44,214 nucleotides of DNA from Chloroflexota bacterium (GCA_029262735.1 JAJCYY010000104.1:1-44214); one strand, 5' to 3'. Shown: positions 24,170-33,925, counted from the first letter of the stretch. Numbers and translations are program-made. The notes: generated by a model not told the origin, from the sequence alone.

Positions 24170-24538
24170 CTACTGGGAGCGCACAGCTTCACTCACGACC
24201 CGATGCATGGCCAGGTGCCGGTTCCTCGTGAATGGACGAACCTCATCGGCCCAGCGGCCCACATCGACAGCCGCCGCCCAGGCATCGCTACGAATCACAT
24301 CGGGAGATTCCACTTCGTAATACGCGATGTAAGAAGGCTCGCCTTCGCCTACATCCAGCAAGTTCCCTCCCATAATCAACTGCGCCGGAACCTTCTTGCT
24401 GCGACTCACTGAGATTACGCCGGGAACTTTCAGCAACTCGGGAACATGATCTTCGTCGTATACGACGTTGAAAAGCTCTTCCTTGCCCGGATCAACGTCC
24501 ATCGCAACCACCCACACATAACTCGTCGTGAACGGCAT
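24170..24538 (-). CDS. Small dimeric alpha/beta-barrel-like protein (DUF4286/EthD-like)
   Basis: A 122-residue soluble protein. It begins with a strand (YVWVVAMDVDPG), a helix (KEELFNVVYDEDHVPELLKV), then PGVISVSRSKK and a later strand SYIAYYEVESPDV. This order and the D-E-D-H-V-P-E-L-L pattern resemble ferredoxin-like dimeric barrels such as DUF4286 or EthD-type proteins. No catalytic residue set is certain. AGGAGGAG lies just upstream of the ATG on the minus strand, a strong ribosome site. It stands alone between repeat blocks. Function unknown; similar proteins are often annotated near aromatic or xenobiotic degradation genes, but no such context is seen here. Confidence 0.75.
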   Translation of the reverse strand: MPFTTSYVWVVAMDVDPGKEELFNVVYDEDHVPELLKVPGVISVSRSKKVPAQLIMGGNLLDVGEGEPSYIAYYEVESPDVIRSDAWAAAVDVGRWADEVRPFTRNRHLAMHRVVSEAVRSQ

Positions 24539-24614
24539 ATCGCTCCTCCTGAAAATCGATCAACTGGCAAAACAGATTCGAATCCGTGCCCTGGACAAGC
24601 GAACAATAGCCAAC

Positions 24615-24718
24615 CCTTCGTCCCGAAACACCGGTGTCCGCTTGCGGCGCGGGACCCGAGGGTGGCTGAGGCAACGCACCATAACCGCACTCGGCACCAG
24701 CGGAAACCAGCCAACCCT
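24615..24718 (+). repeat. Family-2 dispersed repeat
   Basis: CCTTCGTCCCGAAACACCG, then GCGCGGGACCCGAGGGTGGC and a GGAAACCAGCC tail. The flanks (24539-24614 and 24719-24957) show no gene. Confidence 0.65.
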
Positions 24719-24957
24719 CGGCTTGAGAGGGATATTCCAGACGTTGTGACGACTTCTCCGCTGCACTGCCCTCACGCGGTGCAACCGCAGCGGAGATGCA
24801 TTTGAATACCTGTAACGCCTCGTCATGATTGACGCCGAAACTGGGCACCGATTAAGGTGCCGACGCGATAGCTTTTGATAGTCGTGGCACGCCGCCAACT
24901 GCCGCCGTTCAGCCCGCTATCAATAAGTCGATCGCGGACCCTCACTAGATAGAGGCA

Positions 24958-27900
24958 ATGCAACGCACCGTGCTTAGGTCGCCCGAAAATAAACAGGACA
25001 GTCGAAATTCCGGCGGGTCTGTGGCCGTAACGGCTCGGGCGAGGGATATTCGGCTGCCGGCTGCGCTGTTCGCCGTTCTAATCCTCGCCATCTCATTCGT
25101 CTTCTCGGACGCATCCGCCCAGGCGCCGCCGGAAATCTCGGTGCAAGTGGCCCCTGAACTGGTTTCCGAGCGTCATTTCGGGATCACCGTTCAGGCTGAC
25201 GGCTTCGGCCAGGTGCCCGTCAAATCAATTCAAACGGTCATCAACTACGATCCGACCGCCATCGCGGTGGATTCGATCAGCCTTGCCCCTGACTTCGCCG
25301 AAGGTTGCGAAAGCGAGAACAGCACAGACCCGGCCGAAGGCGTGCTGAACCTGTTCGTCACATGCGGTACAGCGCGCGTGGGCGCCTCACTTGGCGTGTG
25401 GCAACTGAGTGCGTACGCCGGGCCAACCGCCGAAGCGGTCGAGTCCGGAATTGGAATTGGAAATACGGTCGCATTCGACGGGGAAAACCAGGCGGTCGTC
25501 GTCGCCGTGGTCAATGCCGCCCCGGTGATACAGCCGGGAGCCTGCGGCGACCAGAACCTTGACGGCACCGTCAACGTCCTCGACATGGTCGGCACACTCA
25601 GGCACATCGTCGGACTGACCGAGTTCAGCGATGTGCAGTCCCTGGTCACCGACATAGACGGCAACGGTGCAGTTGGCGTTTCCGATGCGGTGGCCGGTCT
25701 CAGGTTCGTGTCCGGGCTGGACCGGGTGATAACCGAGTGTGGGGTGCCGTATGAGATGGACAACGGCTCGATCGAATTGAGCGGCATGGACTACGCGCCG
25801 ATCAATCCCCTGGCGACCACGAAGATCTCCGAGTACGGCGGCGGAATCCCCCTCTTTTCAGATCCTCCATGCGACTGCCCTGACACGGCTGCTGCAGCGT
25901 CCTGCGACGCATGTATCGGCCAGGACACCGGTGACGACGTAATTCTCAGCAACGGTGAGCTTGCACTTCGGTACGTGGATCTCGAAATCCCAGGACGCGG
26001 CTTCAACTGGAAATTCGAGCGTTCGTACCGCAGCGGCGCAGTGCATGAGGGACTGCTCGGCCACAACTGGGACTTCAACTACAACCGGCGCCTCGTCACA
26101 GTCTCAGGCGCAAATCTGACCGACATCCAGAAGACCTTCCCAACCGCCGGCAGCGGTGATGTAGTTCGGATGGACGGCTTCGCACGCGCCGATGTCTACA
26201 TCGACAAAACCGGCGGCAGCTACGCCGCCCCCGTCGGCTACTACACAGGTCTCGAAAAGCTCGGCAACAACACCTTCACCGAAGTGGACACCGCAGGCAC
26301 CAAAGTCGTGTTCTCAGCGCCCGATGCTTCAGGGCTATCGTTGATGTCCAGCCTGTCCGACCGCCACGGCAACACGATGCAGTTTGAGTACGACTCGCGC
26401 GGACGACTTACCAGGGTCCTGGACACTCTTGGCAGGCCCATCGACTACTTCTACGGCAAGAATGGCAGGCTCGGCGCCGTAGTCGATTTCTCGGGCAGAG
26501 TCATTCGTTTCTCATACGATGTGAATCGCAACCTGATCGGGGTCACTTCACCGGCAGTCACCGGCACTCCCAACGGCAACGACTTCCCGGAGGGGAAGAC
26601 CGAGAGCTACGCATACACAGCGGGCAGCAGATACGAACAGTTCAACCACAACCTCGTCTCCATCACAGCCCCCAACGAGACCGCCGTCGGGGGACCGCCC
26701 AGGTTCCAGTTTGATTACGACCTCGTGCTGGGATCAGCATCGGAAGATCGGGTTCTGACGCAAACTGCGGGCGGCACGAACGCCACCGGCGTGCCCTCGG
26801 GTAACTCGATTCAGTACGACTACGAGCTACTCAACCCGCCCAACCCGAACCAGCTGACAGACGTGCACAGCCGCACCACTGTCATCGACCGCAACGGCAA
26901 CTCGACCCGTTACGAGTTCAACGCAACAGGGCACGCCCTGACCATCCGCGAGAACACGAACCGTAACGTCAGAGCGTCAGACCCGGCGTACTTCGAGACG
27001 GTCATGAGCTACAACGCAGACGGTGAAATGACCGAGCTCCAGTACCCGCTTGGAAACTCGCTTTCATTCTCCTTCAACACATCCAACACCGACCGGCTCC
27101 AGCACGGCAACCTGATCGGCTTCACCAGGACACCGGACTCAGCGCGACTGGGAGACCAGTCAAGGCTCGTCGAAACCTACACGTACGAACCCCTGTTCGG
27201 CCAGGTGCGGACCTTGACCGATCCACGCGGCAACGCAGCCGGATACGTGCCGGACAACGGCGGACTAAACAGCCCCGCGCGCTACACCACCACTTACACA
27301 TATGACTATGAAGAGTCGTGTGATCTTTCGGCGCTCGCAGCCAGCCTTGGCAGCACGCCGCAAAAAGCGCAGCAACTGCTGCTCGGCGCCGGAATCTGCA
27401 CCGCCCCGCTGGGAGACGTTAACGGCGACGGTGTAACTGACCAGGCCTTCGGGAACGTCATTCGAATCGAGTCCCCGAGCGTACTGCTGATCACCGGTTC
27501 TCCGCAGGCACTGGCCGAAGGAAACACCTCCCAGGAGATCGTCGAACTCTACCGATACAACGACTTCAGCCAGGTGATCGGGCACACCGACCCGGAAGGC
27601 AACACCACAACCTACGACTACTACCCCGAGCGTGACCCGGATGGCGACGGTCTTGTGAACAACCCGAACGGGGGTCAGACCCAGGGCGGCTACACAAAGA
27701 CCGAAGTTGCGGACACATCCAGCAGTCCGGCACGAAACTCACGCACTAATCCGGCACCGGTCAAGATCCAGACCGACTACGAATACGACATGGTCGGCAA
27801 TATCATTCGCGAGATTGACGGACGTGGAATCGCAACCGACTACGACGTAAACCAGCTGAACCAGGTCGTCACGATTACCAGGGCAGCGGCATCCGGTCTA

Positions 27901-30900
27901 CGGCCAACAGGACCTGCTGAGCCACAGCCACTCACCGATTTCAAATTCATCGATCGCTTTTTCTACGACCACAACGACAACTTTGTGATCGAGCAGGTGG
28001 AAGATCGCGGCAACACGTCGGGCGTCGACGGCAATCCGCCATCATCCGCCATCGCCTTCGGTGTGCCCATGTCGCCCGACCCTGTCGGCGGTCCTGCCTT
28101 TATCGACACCGTCCGCAGGTACGACATCCTGGACAACGAGATCGAAACGGTTGAAGAGGTGAAGAACGGTGTTGGGCTGGAGTTCCTGAATACGAACTAC
28201 AGGTACGACGCCAACGAAAACCTCGTTCTAATCATTCAGCCGGAAGGTAACGCCGAAAGCCAGGTCTACGACGAAAGGGATCTGGAGTTCCAGGTAACGC
28301 GGGGAGCCTTAGCGGCTCCGGTAGCCGCGCTCACCGGGCCACAGGATCAGTCAACATTCGTCGTTCGCGGAGGCCTCGCGTCAACCACAACGTTGCACTA
28401 CGACGACAACCGGAACCTGATCGAATCGGTGGACGCTACCGACACAGACTTCTCGACCGCGAACAATTCGGACCTCGGCGGACAGGGCGACCGCACTCGC
28501 TATCTCTACGACGGTTTCGACAGGGAAACCAGCGTGATCGTCGCCGTCGGTTACCAGGACGTAGCGCAGTACGACCCGGCGGGTAACATCGTTCGCACGC
28601 TGACCTTCGGTCCAACAGGTGGCTCCAGCCCGTCCTCCGACGGCGGCGACATCGTCCGTACGCCTGTCTCGCTCTTGGGCGCTATACAGGGAGCCCGGCT
28701 GGTAAACACCAATCTGCTGGAAGCCACCGAGTACCGTTACGACGAACTGAGCCGCCCCTACCGGGAAGACGCAGTCCTCTTCTTCAACAGCACCACGCCT
28801 GTGCGCCCGCTGGACCTCAAGGATGGCGCAACCGACCTCGGGAAAGGGAACCTGACGCCCGGCGACAGCATTGGAATCCTCGGCATTTCAGGCATCACCG
28901 TTTTAGGCCGGGTCACAACCCGCACCGATTTCGACCGCAACTCCCGGCCGACCTTCAAGGTCGAAGATGACGCCGATATCCACGAAATGCGGTACGACGG
29001 AACAGACCGCGTAACCTTCAGCGTTGACGCCGAAGACAACCAGTTCGAAACCGCCTGGGACGACAACGACAACGTAATTGAAGTGAGAGAGACCGACTTC
29101 TCTCAGCTCTCCGGCGTCTCCAACGAGGTGTTCCTGTCCACGGTCTTCTACGACGCTCTGAACCGCCCCACCTCAAAAGTAGACAACGCAGGCTATGCCT
29201 CGTACTACCGGCACGATTCACGAGACAACCTGGTGGCCTTTGCAGATGCAAACGGCCCATCCTCCGGCAGGACAATCACCAGGAGGGTGTTCCCGTCCGG
29301 GCCGAACACCGTAAACACGGTGAACGAGTTCGGAAACGTTACGGCTTACACGTACGACGGATTGAACAGGAACGTCTTACGGGAAATCCGCGTCACTGCG
29401 TCCGGCCTCGGTGACGGCATCAACATTGGCGCCAATCTCGATGGAACGCCAGCCGCACCGCCTGCTGTCTCCGCTGCCGCCGCAGGCGGTGACGGGCTAA
29501 TTCGCACCGCCCGGATATGGGATGAGAACAGCCTTCAGACCGCTCTCGTGGACGACAACGGAAACGTCACTCTGTACCTCTACGATGATCTCGACCGCCA
29601 GATCGTCAAGGCGCATGGGCTAACGGTGGGATCAACTCCCCTTACGAACACCCTCGTCCTTGCGGGCAATGTCATCACAAACCGGGGTGCCCGGCTGGGC
29701 GAGCCGTCGACGATTAGCGGCAGCCTTGTGGACGCCCAACTGGCCAGTGCTCAAACACGCCTGGCAGCCATCGGACCCCTGTTCCCGGCGCTGGCCGCCC
29801 GTGTCGACGACAACCCGCCGACAACCGAGATTCTGGGCTACGACCGGGACGACAACATCAGCCTGATCACCGACGAAAACGGCACGACGATCGACTACGA
29901 CTTCGATGCCATCAACCGGCAGGTCTTCTCAACGATTACACCCGCCACCGCAGTGATCGGCACTGTGCAGGAGTCATGGGAGTACGACGGTCTGTCTCGC
30001 CTGACGAGGGCGGAAGACCTGAACGATGACGGCGACGGAACCGATGACGCTACCGTCACCTACGCCTACGACAGTCTAAGCCGCGTAGTCGAAGAGTCTC
30101 TTCAGATCGGCATACTTCCGGCCCAGGTGACCTCATCCGGCTGGCGGGCCGAAGATCTTAAATCGTCGCTGATATACCCCAACGGTCGAGAGATCACCTT
30201 CACCTACGACTCCATCGACCGCATAAAGTCGATCGATGAAAGCCCATCCGGCCAGCTCGTCGCGTACGATTACATCGGCGACAATCGGGTGCTGGAACGC
30301 CGCTATTCGGCCAACGGCACTCGCCTGAGCTTCGTCGATCCCACAAACAGCGCCCGGTCCGGCTACGACGAACTCCGCCGCCCCGTAAACCTGCGCCACA
30401 CCAGGTCCGACGGCTCCTTGATCGCCGGATTCGACTACTCGTACGACAGAGAGCACAACCGCCTGTCGGAAACCAAAACCCACGACCCCGCCAATAGCGA
30501 ACTCTCTGAGTACGACTCCGCGTACCGGTTAACAAATTTCGACCGACCTGCGACCGGGGCTGTAGCCCCGCTGGACAGTTCCTGGGACCTGGACGGCGCG
30601 GGCAACTGGGACAGAGTGGACACTGAGACGCGGGAGCACTCATCTGTCAACGAGATAATCTCGTTCTCCGACGGCGCGACCACGGCAGTTCTTTCCGACA
30701 ACAACGGAAACGTCATCAACGACGGCACCTTCGCCTACGCATACGACTACCAGAACAGGCTGCGAACCGTCACACGCGCCAGCAACTCCGTTCTCATCGC
30801 CACGTACTCGTACGACGGTGCAGGACGGCGCATCAGGAAAGTTGTCCACACCGGCACAGGCGCTGGCACGACCGACTACTACTACGACAACTGGAACGTG

Positions 30901-31911
30901 ATCGAAGAGAGAGACGCTGCCAACGCCCTGGCACAGCAGTACGTCTACGGCATGTACATAGATGAGCCGCTGGTCATAGACCGGAACCTGGACGGGGACA
31001 GCCTGGCGACGGGCGGCGGCGACAGCAGGCTTTACTACCACCAGAACGCCAGCTACTCCGTCTACGCGCTCACCGACGAACTGGGCCAGACCGCCGAGGG
31101 TTATCTCTACGATGCGTACGGACGCCAGACCGTGCTGACGCCCGGCAGCGGGACCACGGTGAAGTTTGATGGGTCGGATGTGATCACGTCAGCCGGCTCG
31201 TCAGCGCTCGGAAACCCGTACCTGTTCACCGGGAGGAGGCTGGACGCTGAGTCCGGGCTCTACTACTACCGGATGCGAATGCTCGACGCCGACCTTGGCC
31301 GGTTCATACAACGCGACCCCATCGGCGGCTGGACCGACGCCCTGAATCTCGGCAACTCGTACACATTTGTCGGCAACAACACAGGCAAATACCTCGATCC
31401 CACCGGACTGTGGTCTCCGCCATCCGGGTGGGAGATTGCCCAGGGCGCAACAGACTTCCTGCGTGGAATGGGAGACACCATCACGTTCGGCGGCACAAAG
31501 TGGGTGCGAGAGAAGATTCACGGCAAAAAAGGCAAGGTGATCAACAAGACCGCGTACAAGGGCGGAGAGGTGGCCGGCACTGTGCTCGAATGCGCCGGTG
31601 GCGGGGCCGGTGTGGTCAAAGTGGTCTGCAAAGTGGCAGCCAAGAAGGCCGCCAAAGCAGCCGCGAAAAAGGCCGCGAAAAAGGGCCTCAGGAAGTTTGT
31701 GAAGCCCAAGAAGGTGCCGTTGCTGAAGAAGCTCAAGAAGGCAGTCAAAGAGGGGGCAGACCGGGCGAGAGCCAAGAAGTTCAACAAGAAGTACGGCGAA
31801 GGCGGCATCTGCACACCGGGAACCAAGGCCAAGAAGGGATTCAGGAGTAAAGTGACCGAGCTTGAATCTGGAACGGGCACCGCGCCCTGGCCAGGACCGG
31901 TTTCTCCGTGA
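24958..31911 (+). CDS. Giant RHS/YD-repeat surface protein with cohesin-like and dockerin modules
   Basis: A 2317-residue exported protein. A hydrophobic segment (about 33-50) and ASAQA suggest signal cleavage near 55. Residues about 57-190 look like a cohesin fold (VKSIQTVINYDPTAIAVDSI). Residues 197-259 form a type I dockerin-like pair of calcium loops: D198-x-N200-x-D202...D209 and D232-x-D234-x-N236...D243, each with a following helix. A Cys-rich linker, then a DUF6531-like entry (SNGELALRYVDLEIPGRGFN), lead into a long YD-repeat shell. The RHS core (GLYYYRMRMLDADLGRFIQR, then DPTGLW at 2147-2152) marks the usual boundary. The last 165 residues have a GMGDTITFGGTKWVREK segment and a Lys/Ala-rich stretch, with no recognised enzyme domain. 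No immunity-like gene follows. A surface RHS system, possibly toxin delivering, is inferred. Confidence 0.9.
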   Translation: MQRTVLRSPENKQDSRNSGGSVAVTARARDIRLPAALFAVLILAISFVFSDASAQAPPEISVQVAPELVSERHFGITVQADGFGQVPVKSIQTVINYDPTAIAVDSISLAPDFAEGCESENSTDPAEGVLNLFVTCGTARVGASLGVWQLSAYAGPTAEAVESGIGIGNTVAFDGENQAVVVAVVNAAPVIQPGACGDQNLDGTVNVLDMVGTLRHIVGLTEFSDVQSLVTDIDGNGAVGVSDAVAGLRFVSGLDRVITECGVPYEMDNGSIELSGMDYAPINPLATTKISEYGGGIPLFSDPPCDCPDTAAAASCDACIGQDTGDDVILSNGELALRYVDLEIPGRGFNWKFERSYRSGAVHEGLLGHNWDFNYNRRLVTVSGANLTDIQKTFPTAGSGDVVRMDGFARADVYIDKTGGSYAAPVGYYTGLEKLGNNTFTEVDTAGTKVVFSAPDASGLSLMSSLSDRHGNTMQFEYDSRGRLTRVLDTLGRPIDYFYGKNGRLGAVVDFSGRVIRFSYDVNRNLIGVTSPAVTGTPNGNDFPEGKTESYAYTAGSRYEQFNHNLVSITAPNETAVGGPPRFQFDYDLVLGSASEDRVLTQTAGGTNATGVPSGNSIQYDYELLNPPNPNQLTDVHSRTTVIDRNGNSTRYEFNATGHALTIRENTNRNVRASDPAYFETVMSYNADGEMTELQYPLGNSLSFSFNTSNTDRLQHGNLIGFTRTPDSARLGDQSRLVETYTYEPLFGQVRTLTDPRGNAAGYVPDNGGLNSPARYTTTYTYDYEESCDLSALAASLGSTPQKAQQLLLGAGICTAPLGDVNGDGVTDQAFGNVIRIESPSVLLITGSPQALAEGNTSQEIVELYRYNDFSQVIGHTDPEGNTTTYDYYPERDPDGDGLVNNPNGGQTQGGYTKTEVADTSSSPARNSRTNPAPVKIQTDYEYDMVGNIIREIDGRGIATDYDVNQLNQVVTITRAAASGLRPTGPAEPQPLTDFKFIDRFFYDHNDNFVIEQVEDRGNTSGVDGNPPSSAIAFGVPMSPDPVGGPAFIDTVRRYDILDNEIETVEEVKNGVGLEFLNTNYRYDANENLVLIIQPEGNAESQVYDERDLEFQVTRGALAAPVAALTGPQDQSTFVVRGGLASTTTLHYDDNRNLIESVDATDTDFSTANNSDLGGQGDRTRYLYDGFDRETSVIVAVGYQDVAQYDPAGNIVRTLTFGPTGGSSPSSDGGDIVRTPVSLLGAIQGARLVNTNLLEATEYRYDELSRPYREDAVLFFNSTTPVRPLDLKDGATDLGKGNLTPGDSIGILGISGITVLGRVTTRTDFDRNSRPTFKVEDDADIHEMRYDGTDRVTFSVDAEDNQFETAWDDNDNVIEVRETDFSQLSGVSNEVFLSTVFYDALNRPTSKVDNAGYASYYRHDSRDNLVAFADANGPSSGRTITRRVFPSGPNTVNTVNEFGNVTAYTYDGLNRNVLREIRVTASGLGDGINIGANLDGTPAAPPAVSAAAAGGDGLIRTARIWDENSLQTALVDDNGNVTLYLYDDLDRQIVKAHGLTVGSTPLTNTLVLAGNVITNRGARLGEPSTISGSLVDAQLASAQTRLAAIGPLFPALAARVDDNPPTTEILGYDRDDNISLITDENGTTIDYDFDAINRQVFSTITPATAVIGTVQESWEYDGLSRLTRAEDLNDDGDGTDDATVTYAYDSLSRVVEESLQIGILPAQVTSSGWRAEDLKSSLIYPNGREITFTYDSIDRIKSIDESPSGQLVAYDYIGDNRVLERRYSANGTRLSFVDPTNSARSGYDELRRPVNLRHTRSDGSLIAGFDYSYDREHNRLSETKTHDPANSELSEYDSAYRLTNFDRPATGAVAPLDSSWDLDGAGNWDRVDTETREHSSVNEIISFSDGATTAVLSDNNGNVINDGTFAYAYDYQNRLRTVTRASNSVLIATYSYDGAGRRIRKVVHTGTGAGTTDYYYDNWNVIEERDAANALAQQYVYGMYIDEPLVIDRNLDGDSLATGGGDSRLYYHQNASYSVYALTDELGQTAEGYLYDAYGRQTVLTPGSGTTVKFDGSDVITSAGSSALGNPYLFTGRRLDAESGLYYYRMRMLDADLGRFIQRDPIGGWTDALNLGNSYTFVGNNTGKYLDPTGLWSPPSGWEIAQGATDFLRGMGDTITFGGTKWVREKIHGKKGKVINKTAYKGGEVAGTVLECAGGGAGVVKVVCKVAAKKAAKAAAKKAAKKGLRKFVKPKKVPLLKKLKKAVKEGADRARAKKFNKKYGEGGICTPGTKAKKGFRSKVTELESGTGTAPWPGPVSP

Positions 31912-31951
31912 TGCAAACCAAGATCATGAAATGCTTCGAGGGTGCTGTTAA

Positions 31952-32905
31952 GTGCGATTCCGCGTCCATATAAAGAGGCGATTGGTCGTCCTGGCTGGCC
32001 TGGCAGCGCTGTTGCTGCTGGTCGGAATTTCCGCGCTCGATACGCGATATGCAGGCCAAACAGCCCTGGCTCAAACCGGCCCCACCATCACTGTGCGCGA
32101 TGCGAACCTCTCTATCGCACCCGGAGAGACCGGAACGGTCGAAGTCGTCGCCACAGGCGCAAGTTCACTCGCCGGCATCCAACTTGTACTGAACTACGAT
32201 TCGACGGTTCTGAGCACATCTCAAAATGACGTCACACAGGGCGCTCTTCCTGCAGGTGTGCTGTTCATCGCCAACGTCAACGACGCCAGCGGAACGGTCA
32301 GCATAGTAGTAGCAGGGGCGTCCGCATTTGGCACCAGCGAAGTGGTCCTCGGGTCCATCAAATTCACTGCGGTGGGCTCACTGAGCCAGTCTTCGGAGCT
32401 CGACTTCACAGGTCTGGTTGCGAGCGATGAACGCTCGAGCGCGCTTTCTGCAAGCGCAACCAGCGGCAAGATAACGATCGGTACCGCTGCCCCGACGCAG
32501 GTACCCGCCACCCCCACATCAACCCGCCCGGTACCTGCCACAGCCACCGCAGTCAGCCCAACCGCGACATCGCCGCTGCCGACGAGCACGGCACCCGCAG
32601 CCCCGGCCACCGCAACGACCGTCCCTGCGCCGGTCCCGACATCGACCGTAGCTGTTCCAAGCGCAACGTCACCTCCACCGCAGCCCACCTCAACGCCCCC
32701 GCCGGACAACAGCAGCAACGGTGACTCATGTAATGCGCCTCTGCATTCCGGAGACGGGCCGCTAACGGTCGGCGGCGGTTTTGTGCTCACGTCGCTGTTT
32801 CTCGTCGGCCTCCTGTTACGAAGGGGCCTGCAGCGGTCACCGGGTCGCCAATCTCAGTCGTCCCAGGCTCCGAAACCGACTCGCCCAGGGAACAAAGACG
32901 AGTAA
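31952..32905 (+). CDS. Cohesin-domain surface protein with PT linker and C-terminal membrane anchor
   Basis: A 317-residue exported protein. Signal-like helix at about 10-28. Residues about 45-180 match the cohesin fold: TVRDANLSIAPGETGTVEVV, then LAGIQLVLNYDSTVLS, then a VLGSIKFTAVGS strand. A Pro/Thr/Ala linker (about 183-255) resembles those of other envelope proteins here. The end has GGGFVLTSLFLVGLLLRR, a membrane helix followed by Arg residues, giving anchored display. The GTG start follows GAGGG nine bases upstream. It lies 40 bases after the dockerin-bearing RHS gene, so the two are probably co-transcribed. The natural inference is that this cohesin holds the RHS dockerin at the cell surface. 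Which cohesin and dockerin pair is untested. Confidence 0.85.
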   Translation: MRFRVHIKRRLVVLAGLAALLLLVGISALDTRYAGQTALAQTGPTITVRDANLSIAPGETGTVEVVATGASSLAGIQLVLNYDSTVLSTSQNDVTQGALPAGVLFIANVNDASGTVSIVVAGASAFGTSEVVLGSIKFTAVGSLSQSSELDFTGLVASDERSSALSASATSGKITIGTAAPTQVPATPTSTRPVPATATAVSPTATSPLPTSTAPAAPATATTVPAPVPTSTVAVPSATSPPPQPTSTPPPDNSSNGDSCNAPLHSGDGPLTVGGGFVLTSLFLVGLLLRRGLQRSPGRQSQSSQAPKPTRPGNKDE

Positions 32906-33191
32906 TTTGGGCGTCGGCCCCCGTCACCAGCGAGACGAGACAAATCTGTCGATCACCTGTCTGGGAGTTGTGGCGCGCATGCTCACATATTCTGAGCGGC
33001 AACGGGCTTCTATGAAGATGCCATGAGTAGAGGTTGCAGGGCCCAGTACGCAACCGGATTCCCGGCAGGGATTGCCGCCTCTGCTTCGACGACACATCGG
33101 TGAGTCTTATTCCGCAGAGTCACGAACAGATTGTGTTCTCTCAAGAGGCAGAACTCGACTGCAGGACCACCACTCAACACCTGCCTCTGCT
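32906..33191. other. Intergenic stretch without recognised features
   Basis: About 286 bases between the cohesin gene (+) and a small lipoprotein gene (-), which converge. No repeat-family copy, perfect-stem terminator or RNA gene was recognised. Confidence 0.5.
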
Positions 33192-33557
33192 CTAACAGTC
33201 CGACGTCAGATCCTTGAGCAGCGAACCACTAACGGTTCCGGTTGAATCGACCGATGCGCTGTGATCGTCGAAAGAAAAGACCCACTCCCCACTAACTGAC
33301 CGTGCCAGGGCGCTATCGACGATTCTGAGGGCGCTGGACAACTCGACAGATATCCCCAGAGAGCCTGAGCATCCGGACATGACAGCCGCCTCAAACGTCG
33401 AGCGCGCCGCAGACTCGGTGAACTCATCCTGTGGGTAGGTCGTTCCGGTCGCAATCTCGCTCTTGCCGGAACAGGCAAATGTGGCGAGCACGAAAACAGC
33501 CAGCATGGCCGACACGAGAGTGGCCCGTCTCCGGTAGCGAACTGGGATTCGGATCAT
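33192..33557 (-). CDS. Small putative lipoprotein, unrecognised
   Basis: A 121-residue protein. Basic start (RYRRRAT), hydrophobic helix (SAMLAVFVLATFA) and Cys29, giving a weak lipobox (T-F-A-C). The remainder, about 90 residues, has two further Cys and a central SALRIVDSALARSVSGEWVF segment; the C-terminal residue is Cys. No family recognised. On the minus strand GGAGAAAG precedes the ATG. It stands alone. Probably a secreted or lipid-anchored envelope protein. Confidence 0.65.
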   Translation of the reverse strand: MIRIPVRYRRRATLVSAMLAVFVLATFACSGKSEIATGTTYPQDEFTESAARSTFEAAVMSGCSGSLGISVELSSALRIVDSALARSVSGEWVFSFDDHSASVDSTGTVSGSLLKDLTSDC

Positions 33558-33751
33558 CGCGCTTTCTCCGATTCCGACAGCGACAAAACCACAAAGTGAA
33601 CTGTCGCACCGCGGTCACATAACCACCCGGTGATCAAACCACGAGTATACCCACCACCGGACCAAAACCTACCGCCCGGGTTCGAGTTGGCGACTTCTTT
33701 CCTGCCTTCTCAACGGAGGAACGGCCCGCCCTCGCCGCGGGCGGGTCGTAC

Positions 33752-33825
33752 TGTCATTCCGAACTCGATTCGGAATCTCCCTCAGACTGGTTTCAGGGAG
33801 ATGCTGAATCAAGTTCAGCATGACA
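33752..33825. repeat. Family-3 hairpin repeat, near-complete fold-back
   Basis: The two 31-base arms (33752-33782 and 33795-33825) are imperfect inverted copies, TGTCATTCCGAACTCGATTC on the left and its counterpart ending AGTTCAGCATGACA on the right, around a 12-base loop. This copy best shows that family 3 is a long hairpin. Confidence 0.8.
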
Positions 33826-33837
33826 AATCAGCCAACC

Positions 33838-33925
33838 CCTTCGTCCCGAGTTAGAACGAAGGACACGGGGAGGATGAGGCAACGCACCTGAACCGCTCTC
33901 TGCACCAGCAAACACCACCGCCGCC
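33838..33925 (+). repeat. Family-2 dispersed repeat
   Basis: CCTTCGTCCCGAGTTAGAAC, ACACGGGGAGGATGAGGCAA and the usual CTCTGCACCAGCAAACACCA tail, next to a family-3 hairpin. Together they fill the 33558-33974 gap. Confidence 0.7.

Noticed and set aside
31912..31951. Search for an immunity gene directly after the RHS gene
   Set aside because: Only 40 bases separate it from the cohesin-protein start, and no small gene fits.
24958..32905. Cellulosome interpretation of the cohesin and dockerin modules
   Set aside because: No glycoside hydrolase, carbohydrate-binding module or multi-cohesin scaffoldin is in the window.
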